This document shows, piece after piece, positions 1 through 5,538 of a DNA stretch of 6,512 bases (its first letter is position 1; each line of letters starts with the position of its first letter). The stretch is from a bacterium (GTDB lineage: Bacteria > UBP7 > UBA6624). A model generated the notes under the pieces. That model searched no databases, was not told the DNA's origin, and was given only the letters and a program-made list of their open reading frames with translations. The position numbers and the translations under genes are program-made. The stretch spans positions 1 to 6,512 of the forward strand of contig JACNFQ010000075.1 of NCBI GenBank assembly GCA_014384545.1. The letters run 5' to 3'.

Positions 1-669
1 GGGGCCTTGGAGGAAGTGGATTTTACGATAAATGGGGAGCTGGTGGGTCGGGTCGCCGATAGTGGCCAACTCCTATTGGGGGGGGGAGGCTCTGCTACCC
101 AATGGGGCGACTCTCTCACAAACCTCCCTGTTCCCGCACCCCTTGTCGTAACTCTTTCCCTTGATGGGGCTGGCCGCTCGGATCACATCTCATTTCTCTC
201 CCAAGAGATTCCTAGCCTCTTCCTCTTTACAGGTGCCCATGGTGATTATCACAAGCCTAGCGATACCCCCGACAAAGTAGACATAGAAGGAACTTACTTG
301 ATTGCTCAATATACGGAGACCCTACTTTGGTATCTTGCTCCTCGGGTTCCTCTGACATTCAATGCACCTCCCCAGAGAACGGGTGGGGCTCGGGGAGGGT
401 ATGGACCGTGGTTCGGTTCTATTCCTGATTTCACACCCCACGAAGAACCTGGGTATTGGATTAGCGGGACATCCCCTGGTTCACCTGCCGAACGTGGCGG
501 CTTAGTCGCTGGCGACCGAATCGTAGAAATAGATGACCGCTCTGTGGAGGATATCTACGGGTTTACCGGTATCATCCGAACTCTTCGACCAGGAGATGAA
601 GTTATGGTCGTCTTTTTCAGGGGTAAAGAACGGCGAGAAGCCCTCTTGGTCTTGGGGAGGAGAGAATAA
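1..669 (+). CDS. M28-family zinc metallopeptidase with C-terminal PDZ domain (5' end missing)
   Basis: This is the 3' part of a gene whose frame is open from the first base; the TTG at 7 is probably internal, because only the end of the M28 catalytic domain is present. M28 enzymes are two-zinc aminopeptidases or carboxypeptidases, often exported. Visible hallmarks are the SDH motif (codons 178-186) followed by the IPSLFLFTGAHGDYHKPSDT region. The His of DYHKPSDT (codon 250-252) matches the last zinc ligand of the family; the other metal ligands lie upstream of the window. After a Pro/Gly-rich linker comes a PDZ domain (about codons 400-660) with the typical GSPAERGGLVAGDRIVEID core and a LRPGDEV segment. 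M28-PDZ fusions are a known bacterial architecture in which PDZ probably binds peptide termini. A run of nine G at 78-86 encodes part of a Gly4 stretch. fabI starts 29 bases downstream on the same strand. Family assignment is firm; substrate is unknown. Confidence 0.9.
   Translation, partial: GALEEVDFTINGELVGRVADSGQLLLGGGGSATQWGDSLTNLPVPAPLVVTLSLDGAGRSDHISFLSQEIPSLFLFTGAHGDYHKPSDTPDKVDIEGTYLIAQYTETLLWYLAPRVPLTFNAPPQRTGGARGGYGPWFGSIPDFTPHEEPGYWISGTSPGSPAERGGLVAGDRIVEIDDRSVEDIYGFTGIIRTLRPGDEVMVVFFRGKERREALLVLGRRE
78..86 (+). repeat. Homopolymer tract of nine G inside the M28 peptidase frame
   Basis: Nine consecutive G are read as the end of a Leu codon plus Gly codons (LLLGGGGS). Insertion of one base would shift translation to a TGA at 162-164, before the DYHKPSDT zinc-ligand region, so a slip here would inactivate the enzyme. 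That the tract exists is certain; that it varies in length is only a possibility. Confidence 0.6.
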
Positions 670-680
670 TCTCTCTTTTT
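658..680 (+). terminator. Possible weak intrinsic terminator after the M28 gene
   Basis: An eight-pair stem (658-665 with 670-677, one G-U pair) closes on the four-base loop ATAA and runs into a T-tract (676-680). It overlaps the stop codon at 667-669. The stem is A/T- and G-A-rich and therefore weak, so it may only attenuate read-through into fabI. It was found by eye with no energy calculation. Confidence 0.25.
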
Positions 681-690
681 AGAGGATAAT
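681..690 (+). promoter_or_regulatory. Leader of fabI: AGAGG and GATAAT just before the start
   Basis: The only Shine-Dalgarno-like string upstream of the fabI ATG is AGAGG at 681-685, which lies 13 bases from the start and is farther than usual. Overlapping it is GATAAT (685-690), one mismatch from a sigma-70 -10 box and 8 bases before the ATG. No -35 box is evident. The string could be a poorly spaced ribosome site or a -10 element giving a nearly leaderless mRNA. Neither reading is proven. Confidence 0.25.
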
Positions 691-698
691 CCCCCCTT

Positions 699-1505
699 AT
701 GGGTTTTCTTTCTGGAAAAAAAGGTCTCATTGTAGGCATAGCCAACAAGCGCTCCATAGCCTGGGGAATCGCTGAAGCGTGCTTGCGTGAAGGAGCCGAT
801 CTCGCTTTTACATACTTGACACCCCTTGAATCTAGGGTAAGGTCGTTGGCTGAAGCGAACGGGGTAAAGAGAGTTTTTGAGCTTGACCTCATGGAAGATA
901 GCCACCTAGAGAAACTCCCCTCTAACCTTGCGTCCTTTGGTCACATTGACTTTGTGCTCCACGCAGTTGCCTTTGCCGACAAGACCGAACTAGAGGGACA
1001 CTTTGTGAATACAAGTAGAGAGGGTTTTCGCATGGCGCTAGAAGTGAGTGCGTGGTCATTGGTAGGGCTCTCTAAAGCCCTTCTACCCATCTTGAACCGT
1101 GAAGCGTCCATCCTTGCCCTCTCTTACTATGGATCCGAAAAAGTCATCCCTAACTACAATGTGATGGGCGTTGCCAAAGCCGCACTGGAATCTAGTGTAA
1201 GGTATCTGGCCCATGACCTAGGCCCCGAACATGGAATCCGCGTCAATGCCCTATCCTGCGGACCCGTAAAGACACTCTCTTCAGCAGGAATCAAGCAGTT
1301 TTCAATGATGCTAAACTGGAACGCTGCAAACTCGCCACTCAGGCGCAATATCACCTTACAAGAGGTCGGAAACTCGGGTGCATATTTACTTTCGGATATG
1401 TCTAAGGGAGTAACAGGCACGACCCACTATGTAGATTTGGGATATAGCGCTATGGGGTCTGCAAGCCTAGAGGCGATTGATCGCCTCCGCCACAAGACCA
1501 ACTAA
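699..1505 (+). CDS. fabI: Enoyl-[acyl-carrier-protein] reductase (NADH-type) FabI
   Basis: FabI catalyses the last step of each fatty-acid elongation cycle, reducing trans-2-enoyl-ACP with NAD(P)H in the cytoplasm. At 268 residues it is the usual family length. The N-terminus carries the FabI form of the Rossmann nucleotide-binding motif, GIANKRSIAWGIA (residues 13-25). The active site is Y143 (in LSYYG), Y153 and K160 in PNYNVMGVAK, matching Tyr146, Tyr156 and Lys163 of the E. coli enzyme. The substrate-loop region CGPVKTLSSAGI (187-198) and the WNAANSPLRRN segment (207-217) also fit FabI rather than other short-chain dehydrogenases. FabI is the target of triclosan and diazaborine. The C-terminal VDLGYSAMG (245-253) has Leu where I would expect Gly or Ala. 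The ATG is well placed, since the Rossmann motif begins 12 residues in. It follows the M28 gene by 29 bases and converges on the S8 protease gene, with 4 bases between stop codons. Confidence 0.97.
   Translation: MGFLSGKKGLIVGIANKRSIAWGIAEACLREGADLAFTYLTPLESRVRSLAEANGVKRVFELDLMEDSHLEKLPSNLASFGHIDFVLHAVAFADKTELEGHFVNTSREGFRMALEVSAWSLVGLSKALLPILNREASILALSYYGSEKVIPNYNVMGVAKAALESSVRYLAHDLGPEHGIRVNALSCGPVKTLSSAGIKQFSMMLNWNAANSPLRRNITLQEVGNSGAYLLSDMSKGVTGTTHYVDLGYSAMGSASLEAIDRLRHKTN
1470..1487. other. Perfect 8-bp inverted repeat in the last codons of fabI
   Basis: GAGGCGAT (1470-1477) and ATCGCCTC (1480-1487) are perfectly complementary and separated by TG, so as RNA this would be a G+C-rich hairpin of seven or so pairs with a small loop. 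It lies 18 bases before the fabI stop. No T-tract follows on either strand, so it is not a standard intrinsic terminator. Because the convergent genes leave only 4 bases between them, it could still protect a 3' end or slow polymerase. Chance or codon constraint is also possible. Confidence 0.4.
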
Positions 1506-1509
1506 TCAC

Positions 1510-4500
1510 CTAAAGGCGACCCACGGCGACATGGACTTCGCCACCTCCATTATGGAAGTTCCCAAATGCTGAAAAGGAGGAATCAAGGACCAATGTACCA
1601 TTGGTAAGCTTGAAGACCTTTACCAGATTCGTTCCCCCTTCGCCCGTTCCCACAATAATCTCTGCGACTCCATCCCCATCTAAATCGCCTACCGCCAAAT
1701 GGACTTCTCCATTGGGGTTTTCGGCACTAGAAAAGACCCAATCCGTTGCTATCTCGGTACTAAGATCGTTTTCGAAGATACGAATCTTATTGAACCCACC
1801 TATCCCTTGCCCCGTAACGATTTCTTCAACACCATCACCATCCACATCTCCTGCTCCAATAAGGACTTCTCCTTGTTGGGAATTCCCTAGATTGAAGGGG
1901 AAGAACTGCCCCAAAACGGAGCGGTTCCACCCAAAGGGTTGACCCAAGTAGTCAAAGACACGCACAAGGTTTTTTCCACCATCTCCATGGGAAATCACAA
2001 TCTCGTCATCCCCATCATTATCAAAATCCCAAGTTGCTACATGAATCTCAGTACGCCAAGCCGTGCCAAAGGCGTTCTGGTCGTTGGGGTCGGGTGCGTA
2101 ATATGAGCCCACAAAACGGTCAATCAAGGTACCATCTCCCTCGTAGGTGCGCACATGGGCAATGCCCCGCTCACCCAATCCCGTAATGATTTCATCAATC
2201 CCATCCCCATCCACATCACCAGTCGTGACTTGAATCTCGCCATAGGCATTACCGCCCGACCACCACACTTGCCACTCGCGTAGCTTTACTGTGCCATCGC
2301 TGTTCCAAACAGAGAGGCGTCCCAATCCATCCAATCCATCACTGACAACGATCTCAGCCCCAGGTGACGCCATATCCACATTGCCCACTGCGACATGGGC
2401 TTGGTTCTTGTCGGTAGATAACCAATACGCTTTCCATTCTGCTTCTTGGGCGCCTTGAGGAGTGAACTTTCGCACCCACGAACCCTTTACATTATTCACA
2501 CCTGTAGCCACCAAAATACGCTCCAAGTCATTGGCCCCATACGCTTCTACTTCTTTGATCCGTGGTTCGGTTCCATCTGCCACCACATTGGGAAAACTCA
2601 AGTAAAGCACACGCGCATCCATCGGTTCTGGGAAAATAAACTCCAAACCAACATCTGTCAATTGTCCCGATCCCATAAGTTTGCTTGAATCACCACCTAG
2701 AAAGGCGCCACACCCAGAGAGTTCGTCTGTTCCAAAAACATAGAGGTCAATATCCGTGGGGTTGGCAGCGTATCCAGACATAACGACTCGATGAATCGTC
2801 TGTGGACGGGCAGGTCCTGCGCTGTAATCTGTCAAGTTGATTGTGATACAAGTAGGGGGTGTACACCCCGAACCCGAACTGGTACAGCCTTGATACCCTG
2901 TACCAGAATCACCATCCACTGCTTTATCAGGTTGTGCACCTGTATAGAAGTGTCCATCTGTTGAGGTCGTAACGCCTGCCTCTAACGACCAATTCTTAAG
3001 CGTTGTACCTGTCCAATTTGCTGAAGACCCCCCTGCCACCGCGTTGCCCGACAGATCCGTAGGCCCAGATACAGTCACTGTATAAGCTGTCCCAGCCTGA
3101 GCATCCGTAACAAGAGTCACCCTATTCCTGTTCATCTGAAACTTCACCCGGTGAACAACGGGAGAACCAGAGCCAACGATCGTGTAGCTTGCAGGATTTA
3201 GTGCTGTACTCGTATCCATATACTCACTAAAGATAAGGTCCACTTCAGTAGGTGACTGGGCAACAGCACCCAAGAGGACGGGGGGTGTTGTATCGGGCCC
3301 CAAAGCACTCGCTGCATCCACACGACCACTCCCCAGTTTACCAGAATAGGTATTGTTACATCCCTGCCCTAATGGAGTGGCATCTGCCGTATTGACAAGT
3401 TGGTCCAAAATCTGATCAGGACCCCAACCCGAATGAGCCGCCGCAACCAATGCAGCGACCCCCGCAACGACCGGTGTAGCCATGCTCGTCCCTTGGAGAT
3501 TGTCATAGAGGTTGGTGGTGCTACCATCAAAGTAAGTGTTTCGAATCACCGTATCCTTAAACCCATCCCCCCCTGGGGCTGAGATATCTACCCAGTTTCC
3601 AAAGTTGCTGTAGTACGCCTTACATCCATCTTGGGCTAAAGCGGAAACTGATAAGACATGGTCGTAGGCAGCGGGGTATTGCACCGTTGAAATGTCATCA
3701 TTCCCCGCTGCTGCAACGACGACTTTTCCGTGGCTCCATGCGTAGGTGTAAACTTCCTGTCCTAAACTTGCAAATCCGCCACCTCCTAAAGAGAGGTTGA
3801 TGACCCGTACATCATCCCTATTAGAAGCCTGAACGACCGACTGCCAAATATCATACCCAGAAGCTCCACCACAAGAGGGAAAGACCCGCCAAAACGCCAA
3901 CTTGGTGTCCCACGCTACCCCCGCCACACCTGCGCCATTGTTCGTGGCAGCGGCAACGGTCCCCCCCACATGTGTCCCATGCCCGTAAGATCGCGTATTG
4001 GGGGCACAACTAGCGGAGACATCCCAAGGCAGTTCATCACCATCAATAAAGTCGTGACCTTGGACGGGATGGAGCTTCGCACCCAAGTCTTCGTGATGGG
4101 TTGAGTCAGGATTTCTGCCCACACCACTATCAATAATAGCGACTGTCTGTGATGCGTCTCCTGTCGTCGTATTCCACGCACTCTCTAGTCCAATCTGGGG
4201 GGCATACCACTGTTGGTTGTATTGGGGATCAGTAGGGACCGCTTCGGGCCAAAAGGCACCATCAAACTCCACCACCTCTACATCTGGATGGGCTTCCCAC
4301 AAGTCTCTCGCCAAAACAAGCGTTGGCAAATCAACACCGTCCACTTCAATCAACCAGAACCCCAACTCTTCAATAAGCCCCATCTCTACCCCGTCCATTT
4401 CGGCAATCACTTCTCGGGCACGGCTCTCCAAAACGGCATCGTGGAATCTCACAATCAACCGAGAGGGGAAAACTTGATATGCTCCCATATCAAGCAATCC

Positions 4501-4617
4501 TTGGGGTGAAACAAACACTTGAGTTTGAGAAGAACTAACCCTCTTGTTAGCCCCACCTCCACAAGCCGCAAGAACGAAAGTAACTATGAAAACGCCCACC
4601 CAACGACTCAATTTCAA
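1510..4617 (-). CDS. Multidomain S8 (subtilisin-like) serine protease lipoprotein with C-terminal FG-GAP/VCBS-type propeller
   Basis: This is a probable exported, lipid-anchored subtilase of 1035 residues. Residues 1-19 are a lipoprotein signal with lipobox LAAC; C19 would be acylated and is followed by a Gly-rich spacer. Residues about 51-125 look like a subtilase prodomain. The catalytic domain (about 130-440) shows D163 in AIIDSGVG, H213 in YGHGTHVGGT, oxyanion N306 in AAAGND and nucleophile S378 in GTSMATP, so the triad is complete. Then come an Ig-like domain (about 443-540, from DTTPPV), a discoidin-like galactose-binding domain (about 541-694; KAVDGDSGTGYQ near its start, IKEVEAYG at its end) and FG-GAP/VCBS-type repeats (about 698-1035) with DxDxDG calcium loops. 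Cys pairs (C204/C249, C332/C420) may form disulfides. The start is a TTG preceded by a perfect AGGAGGT. The mqnD-like gene ends 33 bases upstream, so co-transcription is plausible. Substrate is unknown; the accessory domains suggest binding to polymers or surfaces. Confidence 0.93.
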   Translation of the reverse strand: MKLSRWVGVFIVTFVLAACGGGANKRVSSSQTQVFVSPQGLLDMGAYQVFPSRLIVRFHDAVLESRAREVIAEMDGVEMGLIEELGFWLIEVDGVDLPTLVLARDLWEAHPDVEVVEFDGAFWPEAVPTDPQYNQQWYAPQIGLESAWNTTTGDASQTVAIIDSGVGRNPDSTHHEDLGAKLHPVQGHDFIDGDELPWDVSASCAPNTRSYGHGTHVGGTVAAATNNGAGVAGVAWDTKLAFWRVFPSCGGASGYDIWQSVVQASNRDDVRVINLSLGGGGFASLGQEVYTYAWSHGKVVVAAAGNDDISTVQYPAAYDHVLSVSALAQDGCKAYYSNFGNWVDISAPGGDGFKDTVIRNTYFDGSTTNLYDNLQGTSMATPVVAGVAALVAAAHSGWGPDQILDQLVNTADATPLGQGCNNTYSGKLGSGRVDAASALGPDTTPPVLLGAVAQSPTEVDLIFSEYMDTSTALNPASYTIVGSGSPVVHRVKFQMNRNRVTLVTDAQAGTAYTVTVSGPTDLSGNAVAGGSSANWTGTTLKNWSLEAGVTTSTDGHFYTGAQPDKAVDGDSGTGYQGCTSSGSGCTPPTCITINLTDYSAGPARPQTIHRVVMSGYAANPTDIDLYVFGTDELSGCGAFLGGDSSKLMGSGQLTDVGLEFIFPEPMDARVLYLSFPNVVADGTEPRIKEVEAYGANDLERILVATGVNNVKGSWVRKFTPQGAQEAEWKAYWLSTDKNQAHVAVGNVDMASPGAEIVVSDGLDGLGRLSVWNSDGTVKLREWQVWWSGGNAYGEIQVTTGDVDGDGIDEIITGLGERGIAHVRTYEGDGTLIDRFVGSYYAPDPNDQNAFGTAWRTEIHVATWDFDNDGDDEIVISHGDGGKNLVRVFDYLGQPFGWNRSVLGQFFPFNLGNSQQGEVLIGAGDVDGDGVEEIVTGQGIGGFNKIRIFENDLSTEIATDWVFSSAENPNGEVHLAVGDLDGDGVAEIIVGTGEGGTNLVKVFKLTNGTLVLDSSFSAFGNFHNGGGEVHVAVGRL
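1513..2526 (-). repeat. FG-GAP/VCBS-type repeat region encoding a probable six-bladed beta-propeller
   Basis: The C-terminal third of the S8 protease repeats the pattern G-E-(I/V)-x-V-x-x-G-D-x-D-G-D-G-x-x-E-I-(I/V)-x-G, with a later aromatic strand, about every 55 residues. Units start near residues 741, 794, 857, 916 and 970. Calcium-type loops are clear at 801-805 (DVDGD), 864-868 (DFDND), 924-928 (DVDGD) and 978-982 (DLDGD); the unit at 741 is degenerate (NVDMASPGAE). Residues 1024-1035 (GGGEVHVAVGRL) are only the first strand of another unit, while residues 698-720 resemble the later strands of a unit (ERILVATG...WVRKF). The repeats are diverged at DNA level. Confidence 0.8.
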
Positions 4618-4623
4618 AAGATT

Positions 4624-4630
4624 ACCTCCT
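4624..4630 (-). promoter_or_regulatory. Strong Shine-Dalgarno fixing the TTG start of the S8 protease
   Basis: Read on the minus strand this is AGGAGGT, six bases before the TTG at 4617-4615. The ATG at 4636-4634 is out of frame, and the TTG start puts the signal peptide exactly at the N-terminus. The rest of the 33-base gap to mqnD (4618-4650) shows no clear promoter or terminator. Confidence 0.8.
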
Positions 4631-4650
4631 ACCCATTCTAGATGAATCCT

Positions 4651-5508
4651 TTAGGAGACCGGCATCACCCTTTTCCAGTTTACGCGGCGAGGCAAGACCC
4701 CTTTGTCACCAGCGATCTGGAAAAGTCTATCCACTCCTTCCACGCCCTCCTCACCCAATGAAAGCGTAAAGGGGTTCACATACATCTTGATAAAGCGATC
4801 ATTTTTTTCCTCATCTAACCCACGCCCAAACTCCCGAGCGTATGCATTCGTTTCAGCCCTGTTCTCTTCGCCCCACACAATTGAGTCTAATAGAACCCTA
4901 GCCAACCGTGCATCCACACCCTTTGGTAGGTCTCTCCGAACAGCGTTTGTCCCTAATGGCAAAGGTAACCCATCCGTCAAATCTGCCCAAATCTCTCCAT
5001 AATCCGCGACCTTTTCAAATCCCTCTTCACCATAAGTAATCTGTCCTTCATGAATGAGAAGGCCCGCATCAACGGCACCCGCCTCCACTTCACCCATAAT
5101 GCGGTCAAAAGGAACGAAAACTTCTTTGAAGTTCGTAGCCAAAATGCGCATAAGGAGAGTCGCTGTCGTGTGGGGTCCTGGCAAGGCGACACGGCGACCT
5201 CCGAGATCAGGAAAGGGTATCCGCTGCCCCCCTTTGGCAACCAAGACGGGTCCATACCCAATACCCATTGATGCCCCAGGGTCAAGGACGGCATATTTTT
5301 CAGAGATGGTCGCCAAGAGGTGCCAACTGACAGCTGTTGCTTCAATAACCCCCTCCAAAGCACGCTCGTTGAGGCTTTCAATATCCTCAACGACTTCCTT
5401 TATCTCTAGTCCTTGAAGGTCAACTTTCCCATGGAGCATTCCATAAAACATAAAAGCGTCGTCTGGGTCGGGGGAATGACCTATATGGATTGGGTATTGA
5501 GAGGGCAT
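4651..5508 (-). CDS. mqnD: MqnD-like protein (1,4-dihydroxy-6-naphthoate synthase family, futalosine menaquinone pathway)
   Basis: MqnD converts cyclic dehypoxanthinyl futalosine to 1,4-dihydroxy-6-naphthoate, a cytoplasmic step of the futalosine route to menaquinone. The protein has 285 residues, near the family length, and the two-lobed periplasmic-binding-protein-like fold expected of MqnA/MqnD; I see no signal peptide. Family signatures are HSPDPDDAFMFY (11-22), PGPHTTATLLM (110-120), AGLLIHEGQITY (148-159), GLPLPLGTNAVRRDL (180-194) and YVNPFTLSLGEEG (243-255). H153 in LIHE corresponds to the His proposed as catalytic in the Thermus enzyme. The SPDPDD motif differs from the SPCPND I recall in the Thermus protein; this variant is seen in a related branch often labelled only MqnA/MqnD/SBP family. 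No other mqn gene is in the window, so the exact reaction is inferred. ATG 5508-5506 has AGGA seven bases upstream. The S8 protease gene follows after 33 bases. Its 5' end faces the gene at 5539. Confidence 0.82.
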   Translation of the reverse strand: MPSQYPIHIGHSPDPDDAFMFYGMLHGKVDLQGLEIKEVVEDIESLNERALEGVIEATAVSWHLLATISEKYAVLDPGASMGIGYGPVLVAKGGQRIPFPDLGGRRVALPGPHTTATLLMRILATNFKEVFVPFDRIMGEVEAGAVDAGLLIHEGQITYGEEGFEKVADYGEIWADLTDGLPLPLGTNAVRRDLPKGVDARLARVLLDSIVWGEENRAETNAYAREFGRGLDEEKNDRFIKMYVNPFTLSLGEEGVEGVDRLFQIAGDKGVLPRRVNWKRVMPVS

Positions 5509-5538
5509 TTGGGCATCCTACATTCATAGAATCTCCCT
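5509..5538. promoter_or_regulatory. 30-base divergent intergenic region between mqnD and the envelope-protein gene
   Basis: The two start codons face away from each other with 30 bases between them. On the minus strand AGGA (5516-5519) serves mqnD with seven-base spacing. On the plus strand I see no good ribosome site before ATG 5539, but TAGAAT (5527-5532) is one mismatch from a -10 box and ends six bases before that ATG. No matching -35 is evident. At least one promoter must reach into the opposing gene, unless transcripts arrive from farther away. Confidence 0.35.

Noticed and set aside
555-905. Minus-strand open frame of 116 codons across the M28/fabI junction
   Set aside because: It lies antisense to two well-supported genes, has no family-like sequence, and is a shadow of their codon use.
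1510-1548. S8 protease truncated by a frameshift at its 3' end
   Set aside because: The partial last repeat is better explained as the closing strand of the propeller, and the other frames past the stop do not continue the repeat pattern.
1601-1942. Plus-strand open frame of 113 codons opposite the protease repeats
   Set aside because: Its Pro/Ser/Thr-rich product is the complement of the GDVDGDG-type repeat codons; no signal of its own.
1513-2526. CRISPR-like or tandem DNA repeat
   Set aside because: The repeat is at protein level with diverged DNA and units of about 160-190 bases; there are no identical short repeats with spacers.
4647-4656. Small inverted repeat TCCT-TT-AGGA at the end of mqnD
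   Set aside because: Four base pairs with no T-tract is too weak for a terminator.
4977-5390. Open frames on both strands inside mqnD
   Set aside because: mqnD has family motifs along its whole length; the others are shadows.
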